From positions 8,746 through 72,745 of the forward strand of contig CAYXHZ010000012.1 of assembly GCA_964465065.1 (NCBI GenBank): a DNA stretch of 64,000 bases, read 5' to 3'. The stretch is from CAYMND01 sp964465065. Lineage in GTDB: Bacteria > Acidobacteriota > Aminicenantia > UBA2199. The translations under genes and the position numbers were made by a program. How positions within the stretch are numbered: position 1 is the first letter of the stretch; every line of letters begins with the position of its first letter. Below are positions 15,365 to 24,037 of the stretch, in pieces. Below the pieces are notes generated by a model. The model saw nothing but the letters and a program-made list of their open reading frames with translations, was not told the DNA's origin and did not search any database.

Positions 15365-16896
15365 ACTGGCACATTTTTCTGCCCGGATTTTTTTTCCTGC
15401 TGATCGTTCTGATCCGGCTGGGCGCCAAACGCTTTCACAGCCTGATTCCGCTGCACAGACAATCCCGGCTGCTTTTCCTGCTTCTCTTCATCAGCCTGAT
15501 CATGTTCCTCCTCGAGACCCCGCCGATCCGGGACCTGGCCGATTTCGGCAAAACTCTGCACGTCATCGGACTCGTTCTGATCTTTTCGATCATGGTGCTG
15601 GGCATCCGCTTGATCCGTATCGTCGTTTTCGACTGGCTGATCGGCCGTCGCGCCTCGGAACGCCGGCTGAAGGTCGTCGAGGACCTGGCCGGGCTGATCC
15701 TGTACCTGATCGGCACCCTGGTGTTCGCCGACCGGCTGCTCAACATCCATGTCACACCGATACTGGCCACTTCGGCGGTCATCACCATCGTCGCCGGCTT
15801 CGCCCTGCAGAATATTCTGGGCGATCTCTTCGCCGGGCTGGCCCTCAATTTCGATGAATCGCTGCACATCGGCGACTGGATCGAGCTGGGAACCGTCGAG
15901 GGGCGCATCGAACAGTTGCGCTGGCGGTCGATGAAAATCCGCACCCGCGACGGCTTTCTGGCGCTGATCCCCAACCAGAAGGCCTCCAAGGAAAACGTCA
16001 TCGTCCAGGGCAACAGCAAATCGCAGACGGCAGTGCGGCTGAGCATCGGCGTCAGTTACGACAACGAACCGGATCAGGTCATGGAGATCGTCCGCCAAAA
16101 GATCGCCCAGCTGGATGCCGTAGTGGCCGATGCGCCGGTGGACATCTGGATCAGCGCCTTCGATGATTGCGCCGTCATCTACACCATCCGCTTCCGCATC
16201 ACCGATCCCGCCTTGCGGGACCGGACGGCCGGCGCCCTGCGCCATCACCTCTGGTACGCCTTCAAACGCCGCGGCGTCACCATTCCCTACCCGATCCGGA
16301 CCGTCATCAACACCGGCGTCAAGGCAGCCCCCGACGAGCATCGATTCATCACCCAGCTGCTGCAGCAGAACGAGATCCTGGCCCAACTGCCACCGGACCG
16401 TCTGGAACGGATCGCCACGGTTGGCGAATTGCTTCTCTTCGGCCGTAACGAGCAGATCATCCGCGAAGAGGAGGAAGGCCGGGCCTTCCATATCATCGTC
16501 TCCGGCCAGGTCGAAGTCTGCCGGAAAGGGCAGCGGATCACCACCCTGTCCGCCGGAAATTATTTCGGTGAAATGGCCTTGCTCACCGGGGAAAAAACCA
16601 GCGCCACCGTAATTGCCCTGAGCGAATGCCGCCTGCTGCGCATCGCCGCTCGGGATTTCAAGGACATGATCGCCATGAACGAACAGAGCGCCCAGGCCAT
16701 CTCCGAGGTCATCGCCCGGCGCCGGGCCCACAACATCGAACAGGACGAGGAATGGTCCAAGAAAAAGAAGGGTCTGATCCGTTCCGACAGCGAATCCATC
16801 TTCCAGCGCATCAAACGCTATTTCGAATTGTCTGGATTCGAGGAAGACAAGACCAACCCGGAATTCCTCATCGGCGAGCCCAGAAATCAGCGGTAA
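15361..16896 (+). CDS. MscS-type mechanosensitive channel with C-terminal cyclic-nucleotide-binding domain
   Basis: 511 residues from the ATG overlapping the previous stop. Four to five membrane helices lie in residues 1-165. The pore helix and MscS beta domain follow (TIVAGFALQNILGDLFAGL, GDWIELGTVEGRIEQLRWRS, LIPNQKASKENVIV). A complete cNMP-binding fold occupies about 340-455, with GEMALLTGEKTSATVIA as the phosphate-binding cassette; the expected Arg is replaced by Lys or Thr there, so ligand affinity is uncertain. Proteins of this build (bCNG/MscSL) pass ions or osmolytes under nucleotide control. Its 3' end overlaps the convergent sirtuin gene by 10 bp. Confidence 0.93.
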   Translation: MNWHIFLPGFFFLLIVLIRLGAKRFHSLIPLHRQSRLLFLLLFISLIMFLLETPPIRDLADFGKTLHVIGLVLIFSIMVLGIRLIRIVVFDWLIGRRASERRLKVVEDLAGLILYLIGTLVFADRLLNIHVTPILATSAVITIVAGFALQNILGDLFAGLALNFDESLHIGDWIELGTVEGRIEQLRWRSMKIRTRDGFLALIPNQKASKENVIVQGNSKSQTAVRLSIGVSYDNEPDQVMEIVRQKIAQLDAVVADAPVDIWISAFDDCAVIYTIRFRITDPALRDRTAGALRHHLWYAFKRRGVTIPYPIRTVINTGVKAAPDEHRFITQLLQQNEILAQLPPDRLERIATVGELLLFGRNEQIIREEEEGRAFHIIVSGQVEVCRKGQRITTLSAGNYFGEMALLTGEKTSATVIALSECRLLRIAARDFKDMIAMNEQSAQAISEVIARRRAHNIEQDEEWSKKKKGLIRSDSESIFQRIKRYFELSGFEEDKTNPEFLIGEPRNQR

Positions 16897-17576
16897 ACTT
16901 GCAGCGCTTCCTGAAGTTTGCGGATGCCCGTGCTGGCCTTCTCGTTGATGAATTCGTAGCCGGCATTGCCGGTAACCAGCACATCGTTGGGATCGACGAT
17001 GAAAACCGGGCAGCCGGCTGACACCTCGTCCAGAAGCCCGGCCGCCGGGTAGACGGTCAGCGAAGTGCCGACGACCGCGAAGAGATCCGCGCTCCGTGCC
17101 AGGCGCTGCGCCTCGGGAAAAGCCGGCACGGCTTCACCGAACCAGACGATGTTCGGCCGCAGCTGCGAGCCCTTCTCGCAAACCTCCCCTTCATCGATGT
17201 CCCGGTAGCCGATATCGTAGACCAGTTGCGAATCGACGCTGCTGCGGGCCTGGGTCAACAGCCCGTGCAGGTGCAGGACGTTCTTGCTGCCGGCCCGCTC
17301 GTGCAGGTTGTCGACGTTCTGGGTGACGATCTGCACCTCGAATTCCTTTTCCAGTTCCACCAGCCCCAGGTGGCCGGCGTTGGGTTGACAGTCCTTCAAT
17401 TGCCGGCGCCGTTCGTTGTAGAAACGCAGCACCAGCGCCCGGTTTTTTTCCCAGCCCTGAGGACTGGCCACCTCCATGACGTCGTACTCCTCCCACAGAC
17501 CGCCCATGTCGCGGAAGGTGCGTATACCGCTTTCGGCGCTCATGCCGGCACCGGTCAGAATCACCAGCTTTTTCAT
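16887..17576 (-). CDS. SIR2-family NAD-dependent protein deacylase (CobB/SIRT5-like)
   Basis: 229 residues. NAD-binding motifs: ILTGAGMSAESGIRTFRD, TQNVDNLHERAG, catalytic His in LHLHG and VVGTSLTVYPA. RFYNERRR contains Tyr-x-x-Arg, the pair that favours succinyl/malonyl-lysine in SIRT5 and CobB. The small domain has one Cys only, so the usual four-Cys zinc ribbon is absent. AGGAGT lies seven bases before the ATG at 17576; a longer upstream start has no such site. It reverses lysine acylation on cytoplasmic proteins. A GNAT-type Pat protein, the opposing activity, is encoded 3.7 kb away. Confidence 0.92.
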   Translation of the reverse strand: MKKLVILTGAGMSAESGIRTFRDMGGLWEEYDVMEVASPQGWEKNRALVLRFYNERRRQLKDCQPNAGHLGLVELEKEFEVQIVTQNVDNLHERAGSKNVLHLHGLLTQARSSVDSQLVYDIGYRDIDEGEVCEKGSQLRPNIVWFGEAVPAFPEAQRLARSADLFAVVGTSLTVYPAAGLLDEVSAGCPVFIVDPNDVLVTGNAGYEFINEKASTGIRKLQEALQVYR

Positions 17577-17682
17577 AATGACTCCTGCTGAAACAGCAAT
17601 AAGGTATAAATCAGCAAGTGTCAAGGGGAGGTGTGGAAAAGGCGCTGGACACCCATAACTCCTTAAATTAAAAGCCGCACTG

Positions 17683-17691
17683 TGCTACACT
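17683..17691 (+). promoter_or_regulatory. Extended -10 promoter before the M3-like peptidase gene
   Basis: TGC-TACACT forms an extended -10; the region where a -35 would lie reads TTAAAT (17663-17668). The start codon follows at 17719 with a GAGG ribosome site, giving a leader of about 20 nt. Confidence 0.4.
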
Positions 17692-17718
17692 GTGCCTGCT
17701 AACAAGCGAGGTCAAACC

Positions 17719-19752
17719 ATGATGAACAAGAAAACCCGCCTATTGATTGTCATCGTCATCGTCTTACTGGGAGTCCCTCTGATGAGCCAATCTTCGTTGA
17801 AATCCGCTACCGTCGGTACAGCGATCAGAACCCTGATCGAAAAATACCCGGCCGCAAACGCCGGATTGATCGAACGGGGAGTGCGTCACGCCGCCTCGCT
17901 ATGGCGGAGCGAAGACGGCGACGACCCGGCCTTCGCGGATTTCTGCCGGACCGGCTACATCGCCGAACCTGCCGAGCGCCTGACGGTTTTTCATAAACTG
18001 AACGGCTATTTCGAAGCCATTTACGGCCACGGCGGCGAGATCAGTCTGGCCCTCAAGAAGAACACCGACGAGCCGACCGGCCCGATGCACGAGATCGACC
18101 GCCTCTTTTCGGCCTTCAGCCCGGACGCCCATCTCATGGACGACCTGTACCAGAGCAAGATTGCCTTCGTGGTGGCGCTCAACTATCCGCTGTACACCCT
18201 GGACGAAAAGAACGCCCTGGGCAAGGACTGGAGCGCCGAGGAATGGGCCATGGCCCGCCTGGGCGATGTTTTCTCCAGCCGCGTTCCGGCCGCCATCAAC
18301 CAGCGCAACGCATCCGTCTCCAGCCAGGCCGACCTGTACATCTCCGGCTACAACATCCACATGGGCGCTCTGCGCAACCGCCAGGGAGAGAAACTGTTCG
18401 ACGACGACAAGGTTCTGCTGCTGCACTGGAACCTACGCGACGAGCTCAAGGCCAACTACGCCGATAAAACCCGGGGCCGGGAAAAGCAGGACATGATCTA
18501 TCAGGTCATGAAACGCATCATCGACCAGACCATACCGGCCAAGCTGATCGATTCCGCCCGGTACCAGTGGGAACCGTTCGCAAACACCGTCACGCAGGAC
18601 GGTCGGCCGGTCAAACTCGAGCGCGAGCCCGATACCCGCTACCAGACCCTGCGGGATGTCTTTCTGGCCAACCGCGCCGTCGACCCGTACACCCCGGCCC
18701 TGCCGACTTACATCGACCGCAACTTCTCCGGTTCCATGGAGGTGCCCCAGGCCCAGGTCGAAAAACTGTTCGACGATTTCCTGTCCTCTCCGCTCATGGG
18801 GCAGATGGCCGGCCTGATCCGCAAGCGCCTGGGCCGCAAACTGGCCGCCTACGACATCTGGTACGACGGCTTCAAGGCCCGCGGCTCCATCCCCGAGGAA
18901 AAGCTCAACGCCCTGACCCGGCAGCGCTACCCCGACGCCAAGACCTTCGAGAAAGCCCTGCCCGATATTCTTCTGCAGCTGGGCTTTTCCGAGGACAGCA
19001 GCCGGTTTTTGGCCTCACGGATCACCGTCGACCCGGCCCGGGGTTCCGGCCACGCCTGGGGCGCGCAGATGCGTGACAGCCTGTCCCGCCTGCGCACCCG
19101 CATTCCCGGCAGCGGCATGGATTACAAGGGTTTCAGCATCGCCGTGCACGAATTCGGTCACAACGTCGAGCAGACGCTGTCCCTGCACCGGGTCCCCTAT
19201 TATTTCCTGAACGGCGTTCCCAACACCGCTTTCACCGAGGCCCTGGCCTTCCTGTTCCAGAAACAGGATCTGCGGCTGCTGGGCATGGAGCCGACAGACA
19301 GCCTTGCCCGGGACCTGGCCGTGCTCGACAGCTGCTGGGCCTCCTTCGAGATCATGGCCGTGTCCATGGTCGACATGAAGGTCTGGCAATGGATGTACGC
19401 TAATCCCGATTTCAGCGCCGCCGAGCTGAAGGCGGCGGTCATCACCATCGCCAAGGAGGTCTGGAACCGCTACTACGCCAAGGCGATCGGCGTTCGTGAC
19501 GAGCCCATCCTGTCCGTATATTCGCACATGATCAGCTACCCTCTCTACCTGTCGGCCTACGCTTTTGGCGGTCTGATCGAGTTCCAGCTGGGCGAATTCC
19601 TGCGCAACAAGCCTTTCGGACCCGAAGTGGAACGGATCTGGTCGCTGGGTCGCTTGACCCCGTCGGCCTGGATGATCAAAGCCACCGGACAGGACCTGTC
19701 GGCCCAGCCCTTGATCCAGGCCAGCCAGGCGGCCATGAAACGATTGAAATAA
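17719..19752 (+). CDS. Exported gluzincin zinc peptidase, family not identified
   Basis: 677 residues from the ATG at 17719 (GAGG about seven bases upstream). An N-terminal hydrophobic signal (LLIVIVIVLLGVPLM) directs export. The only recognisable motif is the zinc site: H477-E478-F-G-H481 in AVHEFGHNVE, with a downstream glutamate in the helix TAFTEALAFLFQ (E507) as likely third ligand. The surrounding helical sequence recalls M3-type oligopeptidases, but I do not recognise the family. Fourteen bases separate it from the M64 peptidase gene, so both exported peptidases are probably co-transcribed. Substrate unknown. Confidence 0.7.
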   Translation: MMNKKTRLLIVIVIVLLGVPLMSQSSLKSATVGTAIRTLIEKYPAANAGLIERGVRHAASLWRSEDGDDPAFADFCRTGYIAEPAERLTVFHKLNGYFEAIYGHGGEISLALKKNTDEPTGPMHEIDRLFSAFSPDAHLMDDLYQSKIAFVVALNYPLYTLDEKNALGKDWSAEEWAMARLGDVFSSRVPAAINQRNASVSSQADLYISGYNIHMGALRNRQGEKLFDDDKVLLLHWNLRDELKANYADKTRGREKQDMIYQVMKRIIDQTIPAKLIDSARYQWEPFANTVTQDGRPVKLEREPDTRYQTLRDVFLANRAVDPYTPALPTYIDRNFSGSMEVPQAQVEKLFDDFLSSPLMGQMAGLIRKRLGRKLAAYDIWYDGFKARGSIPEEKLNALTRQRYPDAKTFEKALPDILLQLGFSEDSSRFLASRITVDPARGSGHAWGAQMRDSLSRLRTRIPGSGMDYKGFSIAVHEFGHNVEQTLSLHRVPYYFLNGVPNTAFTEALAFLFQKQDLRLLGMEPTDSLARDLAVLDSCWASFEIMAVSMVDMKVWQWMYANPDFSAAELKAAVITIAKEVWNRYYAKAIGVRDEPILSVYSHMISYPLYLSAYAFGGLIEFQLGEFLRNKPFGPEVERIWSLGRLTPSAWMIKATGQDLSAQPLIQASQAAMKRLK

Positions 19753-19765
19753 TGGAGTCCAAACA

Positions 19766-21238
19766 ATGAAAAAAATGCTGTTATGCCTTACGGCCCTTAT
19801 CGCGACGACGATCGTCTACGCCCAGACCGAACCTTCATGCGCCGATTTCACCGGCCAGGCTCTGCGCATCGAGATCTACCTGACCGGCGACGCCAAGACC
19901 GATACGGTCACCGTCGGCCAGATGATCGTCGACCCGATCTGGGCCGGACCGCTGCAGGAACCGTCCTTCCCCTTCAAACAGGGAGCCTACGTCGTCTCCT
20001 TCTACGACCAGCAGGACGATCGCCTGCTGTTCAGCAAGGGCTTCGACTGCCTGTACGGAGAATACAAGACCACCGCCCCGGCCCTGCAGGGGATCGCCAA
20101 AACCTTCCAGCACAGCCTGGTCATGCCCTGCCCGAAACGGCCCGGCAGACTGGTGCTCGAGCAGCGCGACCGCCGTCAGCAGATGCACAAACTGCTGGAG
20201 CAGGCCATCGACCCCGCCGATTACCATATCGCCAAACGCGGTGCCGACCGGTCGACGGTCTTCACCATCCAGGAAAACGGCGCGCCGGATCACAAGGTCG
20301 ACCTGCTCTTTCTGGCTGAAGGCTACAGCGCCGCCGAGCAGGACAAGTTCAAGGCCGACGCCGAACGCTACGCCGGGATTCTTCTGGCCTGCGAACCCTA
20401 CAAGCGCCACAGCCAGGACTTCAACATCCGCGCCATGTTCCTGCCCTCGGCTGAAAGCGGCATGGACGAACCCCGGCAGCTGCGGTACCGCGACACCGCC
20501 CTGGACGCTTCCTTCAACGCCCTGGACCTGGACCGCTACATGCTGACCGAGGCCGGACACCGCCTGCGCCGGCTGGCCGGATCGGTGCCCTACGACACCC
20601 TGGTCATCCTGGTCAACAGTCAGCGTTACGGCGGCGGCGGCATCTACAACGACTACAGCATCAATACCGTCGATCATGAAATCAGCCCGCTGACCTTCCT
20701 GCACGAGTTCGGCCACAACTTCGCCGGACTGGCCGACGAATACTACAGTTCGGAAGTCGCCTACAACGATTTCTATCCCCAGGGCATCGAACCGCTGGAG
20801 CCCAACATCACCGCCCTTCTCGATCCGGGCAGGCTGAAGTGGAAAGCGCTGCTCAGCCCCGGCGTTCCCCTGCCCACCCCCTGGGGCAAGACCGAGCGCG
20901 AAGCCCTGCAGAAACAGCTCTGGGAACTGCGCGCCAAACTGGAGGCCGACCTGAAGGCAGCCGGAGACGATTCGAACAGACAGAAAACCATCCGGGCCGG
21001 CCACGAAAAAACCCGGGCCGGACTGGAGAAAAAACTCAAAGCCGTGGAAAAGAAGTTTGCGGCCCGCGACACCCAGGTGGGCGCCTTCGAGGGTGCCGGT
21101 TATTCCAGCACCGGCCTGTACCGGCCGATGACCCACTGCCTGATGCATTCCAACCACAAGAACGAGTTCTGCCGGGTCTGCCAGGACGCCATCGAGCGTA
21201 CGATCCTCTATTACAGCCAGCAGGCGGTCGGGCGCTGA
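19766..21238 (+). CDS. Exported M64-family zinc peptidase (IgA peptidase M64-like)
   Basis: 490 residues with a clear signal peptide (MKKMLLCLTALIATTIVYAQ). The M64 core starts near 175 (HKVDLLFLAEGYSAAEQDKF). It carries the zinc motif HEFGHNFAGLADEY, in which two His and a distal Asp/Glu bind metal and the first Glu is catalytic. A charged coiled-coil-like insert (about 370-435; AGHEKTRAGLEKKLKAVEKK) interrupts the domain before a Cys-containing end (HCLMHSNHKNEFCRVC). M64 enzymes were named for clostridial IgA cleavage but occur widely in free-living bacteria, where substrates are unknown. It lies 14 bp after the other peptidase gene and 17 bp before the Pat gene. Confidence 0.9.
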   Translation: MKKMLLCLTALIATTIVYAQTEPSCADFTGQALRIEIYLTGDAKTDTVTVGQMIVDPIWAGPLQEPSFPFKQGAYVVSFYDQQDDRLLFSKGFDCLYGEYKTTAPALQGIAKTFQHSLVMPCPKRPGRLVLEQRDRRQQMHKLLEQAIDPADYHIAKRGADRSTVFTIQENGAPDHKVDLLFLAEGYSAAEQDKFKADAERYAGILLACEPYKRHSQDFNIRAMFLPSAESGMDEPRQLRYRDTALDASFNALDLDRYMLTEAGHRLRRLAGSVPYDTLVILVNSQRYGGGGIYNDYSINTVDHEISPLTFLHEFGHNFAGLADEYYSSEVAYNDFYPQGIEPLEPNITALLDPGRLKWKALLSPGVPLPTPWGKTEREALQKQLWELRAKLEADLKAAGDDSNRQKTIRAGHEKTRAGLEKKLKAVEKKFAARDTQVGAFEGAGYSSTGLYRPMTHCLMHSNHKNEFCRVCQDAIERTILYYSQQAVGR

Positions 21239-21255
21239 ACCCGGAAGAGGCCGAA

Positions 21256-23943
21256 ATGAGTCCACACTCCCTGGATCCGATATTCCGGCCGAAACGCATC
21301 GCCCTGATCGGGGTGTCCATCAATCCCAGCAGCGTCAGCGGCAAGGTGTTCGGCAACCTGATCGGCGGCGGATTCAAAGGCGTCGTCTACCCGGTCAACG
21401 AGACCAGCGAAGCGGTCATGGGGGTACCCTGCTACCCGGATCTGGGCAGCCTGCCCCGGCTGCCCGATCTGGCCGTCGTCTGCACCGCCGCCGAGCAGGT
21501 GCCCGGGTGGGTCGACCAATGCGGAGAATCCGGAATCAAAGGCATCATCATCATGTCGGCCGGTTTCCGCGAAAGCGGTGAAACGGGGCGGCGACTCGAA
21601 GAGGAAATCCAGACAATCCGCCTGAAATACCCCGGAATGCGCATCATGGGACCCAACTGTCTGGGCATCATCGTTCCAGAACTGAACCTGAACCTCAGTT
21701 TCGCCCCACAGCTCCCGCCCAGAGGACACATCGCCTTCATCTCCCAGTCCGGGGCCCTGTGCAGTTCGGTTTTGGACTGGGCACTGGAAGAGAAGATCGG
21801 TTTTTCCGCCTTCATCTCCATCGGCAACACCCTGGATGTCGATTTCGGACACCTGATCGACTACCTGGGCAACGACGAAGCCACACACTCGATCATCCTG
21901 TACGTCGAATCCATCTGCAACGCCCGCAAGTTCATTTCGGCCGCCCGGGCCTTCGCCCGTTCCAAGCCCATCCTGGTCTACAAGGCGGGTCGTTTCCCGG
22001 AATCGGCCGCCGTAGCCGCCTCGCACACCGGCGCCCTGGCCGCCGAAGACGCCATCTACGACGCCGTTTTCGCCCGTACCGGTCTGACCAGGGTATTCGA
22101 CATCGGCGAAATCTTCGATTGCGCGGAACTGATCGGCCGGGGCAAGATCCCTCAGGGCAGCCGCCTCGGCGTGGTCACCAACGCCGGCGGTCCCGGCGTG
22201 ATGGCCAGCGATGCCCTGATCTCCGCCGGCGGCAAGCTGGCCGAGCTGAGCCAGGAAACCATCGCCGCTCTCGACGAAACCCTGCCCCCCATCTGGTCCC
22301 ACGGCAATCCGGTCGATGTACTCGGGGACGACCGTTTCAAACGCCTTGCCAAGGCTACGGCCGCCGTACTCAAAGATCCCGGGGTGGACGCCATCCTGGT
22401 GATCCTGACCCCCCAGGCCATGACCGAAATCGCCGCCGCCGCCCGGGCGGTGGCTGAGCTGCAGAAGGAAACCCCCAAACCCATCCTGGCCGCCTGGCTG
22501 GGCGGCAAACGCATGCGCGAAGGCTTGAGTATCCTCAGCGAGGCCGGTGTGGCGGCCTACAAGACCCCCGAACAGGCAGTCCGGGCCTTCATGACGCTCG
22601 TCGCCTATTCCCGCAACCTGAAAACACTTTACGAAACTCCGCGCGACATGCCCGTCAACTTTGCCGTGGACCGGCCGCGCATCCGCGAACAATTCACCGC
22701 CCGCCTGCCCGGCGAAAAAGCCGTGCTCTCGGAAAGCCTTTCCAAGGAATTGCTGGCCGCCTACCACATACCGGTCAGCCGGCCGATTCCCGCCGGTACG
22801 GCCGACAGTGCCGCCGAAACCGCGGCCCGGATCGGCTACCCGGTGGTAATGAAGATCGATTCCCGCGATATCACTCACAAGTCCGATGTCGGTGGCGTAC
22901 GGATCGGTATCGGCAACGACCAGGAGGCCAGGGCCGCCTTCTCGGCCATCATGAGCCGTGTCGCCGTCACGGCTCCATCGGCCCGGATCAACGGCGTCAC
23001 CGTCCAGCCCATGATCCGCTTCGACGACAGTCTGGAGCTGATCCTGGGCATCAAGAAAGATCCGGTTTTCGGTACGGTCCTGCTGGCGGGCGCCGGCGGA
23101 GTCGGCGCCGAGCTGTTCTGCGACCGCTCCCTGGGACTGCCTCCGCTCAACGAAAGGCTGGCCCGGCGCATGCTCGAAGAGCTTCGTATCTGGCCGCTGC
23201 TGAACGGTTACCGCGGCAAGCCGCCCGTCGATCTGAACCGCCTGATCGAGATCATCATCCGTCTGTCCTACCTGGCCGCGGATTACCCGGAAATCGAGGA
23301 ACTGGACATCAATCCGCTGCTGGTCTCCCCCAATGCCGTCATGGCCCTGGATGCCCGCATCGTCATCGGCGCACCGCTTCCGCAGCGGCATCGTTTCGAC
23401 CATCTGGCCATTGTACCCTACCCCGAAGAGTACGTCCGGGCCCCCATCGACATCGACGGCACGCCGGTCGTGTTCCGCCCCATCCGCCCCGAGGACGAGG
23501 AGATGTGGTTCGAGCTGCTGCGCAGCTGCTCGCGGGAATCGATCTATTCCCGTTTCAATCATTTCTTCAACTGGGAGTCCCACGAAGTGGCGGTACGCTT
23601 CTGCTACGTCGACTACGACCGTGAAATCGCCATCGTCGCCGAGATCGAGGAAGAAGGACGCAAGAAACTGATCGGCGTCGGCCGGCTGATTTCCGATCCC
23701 GAGGACCAGACCGTGGAGTATGCCGTCCTGATCACCGACAAATGGCAGAACCACGAACTGGGCAGCCGCCTGACCGATTACTGTCTGGATATTTCCCGCC
23801 GTTGGGGGCGCAGGCAGTTCATCGCCCAGACCACCTCGGACAACGTCCGCATCATCTCGCTGTTCCGTAAGCGCGGCTTCTCCATCGAACACGATCAGAA
23901 AACCAGTACGGTGTTTTTCCGGGCGCCGTTGGCAGACTCTTGA
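21256..23943 (+). CDS. Pat-type protein: ADP-forming acyl-CoA synthetase fused to GNAT acetyltransferase
   Basis: 895 residues. The order is CoA-binding Rossmann domain (about 5-105; PKRIALIGVS), succinyl-CoA-ligase-like domains (GPNCLGI, SQSGALCSS), then AASHTGALA with H257 at the phospho-His position of ADP-forming acetyl-CoA synthetases. ATP-grasp follows (about 480-700; GYPVVMKIDS, HKSDVGGV), then a C-terminal GNAT domain (about 730-890). The GNAT CoA loop reads WQNHELGSRL, with Glu where Gly is usual. The family (PatZ/Pka/Pat) acetylates lysines, for example on acetyl-CoA synthetase. Retention of His suggests that synthetase activity may survive here. The ATG at 21256 follows GGAAGAGG. 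It opposes the sirtuin encoded upstream. Confidence 0.92.
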   Translation: MSPHSLDPIFRPKRIALIGVSINPSSVSGKVFGNLIGGGFKGVVYPVNETSEAVMGVPCYPDLGSLPRLPDLAVVCTAAEQVPGWVDQCGESGIKGIIIMSAGFRESGETGRRLEEEIQTIRLKYPGMRIMGPNCLGIIVPELNLNLSFAPQLPPRGHIAFISQSGALCSSVLDWALEEKIGFSAFISIGNTLDVDFGHLIDYLGNDEATHSIILYVESICNARKFISAARAFARSKPILVYKAGRFPESAAVAASHTGALAAEDAIYDAVFARTGLTRVFDIGEIFDCAELIGRGKIPQGSRLGVVTNAGGPGVMASDALISAGGKLAELSQETIAALDETLPPIWSHGNPVDVLGDDRFKRLAKATAAVLKDPGVDAILVILTPQAMTEIAAAARAVAELQKETPKPILAAWLGGKRMREGLSILSEAGVAAYKTPEQAVRAFMTLVAYSRNLKTLYETPRDMPVNFAVDRPRIREQFTARLPGEKAVLSESLSKELLAAYHIPVSRPIPAGTADSAAETAARIGYPVVMKIDSRDITHKSDVGGVRIGIGNDQEARAAFSAIMSRVAVTAPSARINGVTVQPMIRFDDSLELILGIKKDPVFGTVLLAGAGGVGAELFCDRSLGLPPLNERLARRMLEELRIWPLLNGYRGKPPVDLNRLIEIIIRLSYLAADYPEIEELDINPLLVSPNAVMALDARIVIGAPLPQRHRFDHLAIVPYPEEYVRAPIDIDGTPVVFRPIRPEDEEMWFELLRSCSRESIYSRFNHFFNWESHEVAVRFCYVDYDREIAIVAEIEEEGRKKLIGVGRLISDPEDQTVEYAVLITDKWQNHELGSRLTDYCLDISRRWGRRQFIAQTTSDNVRIISLFRKRGFSIEHDQKTSTVFFRAPLADS

Positions 23944-23989
23944 CCGGTCCGATCGCATCGCCTGCCATCGTTTGGGCCGCTCGGACCGG
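23944..23989 (+). terminator. Inverted repeat after the Pat gene
   Basis: CCGGTCCGA (23944-23952) and TCGGACCGG (23981-23989) are perfect 9-bp complements around a 28-nt loop immediately after the stop codon. No T-run follows, so it may be a weak or Rho-assisted end, or an RNA-stabilising hairpin. Confidence 0.4.
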
Positions 23990-23996
23990 GCGGCAG

Positions 23997-24025
23997 TTGA
24001 GCGAGCGGAGTCAAGCTGATATAAT
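23997..24025 (+). promoter_or_regulatory. Extended -10 promoter of the amidase gene, near-leaderless
   Basis: TTGAGC (23997-24002), 17-bp spacer, TATAAT (24020-24025) preceded by TGA, a full extended -10. Transcription should start near 24032, only about six bases before the ATG at 24038. No Shine-Dalgarno site is visible. Confidence 0.65.
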
Positions 24026-24037
24026 GCCACTTCTTAC

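Noticed and set aside
21211..24030. 939-residue minus-strand ORF
   Set aside because: Antisense to the Pat gene; its composition (GDG, DDD, QRR strings) is that of a reversed GC-rich gene.
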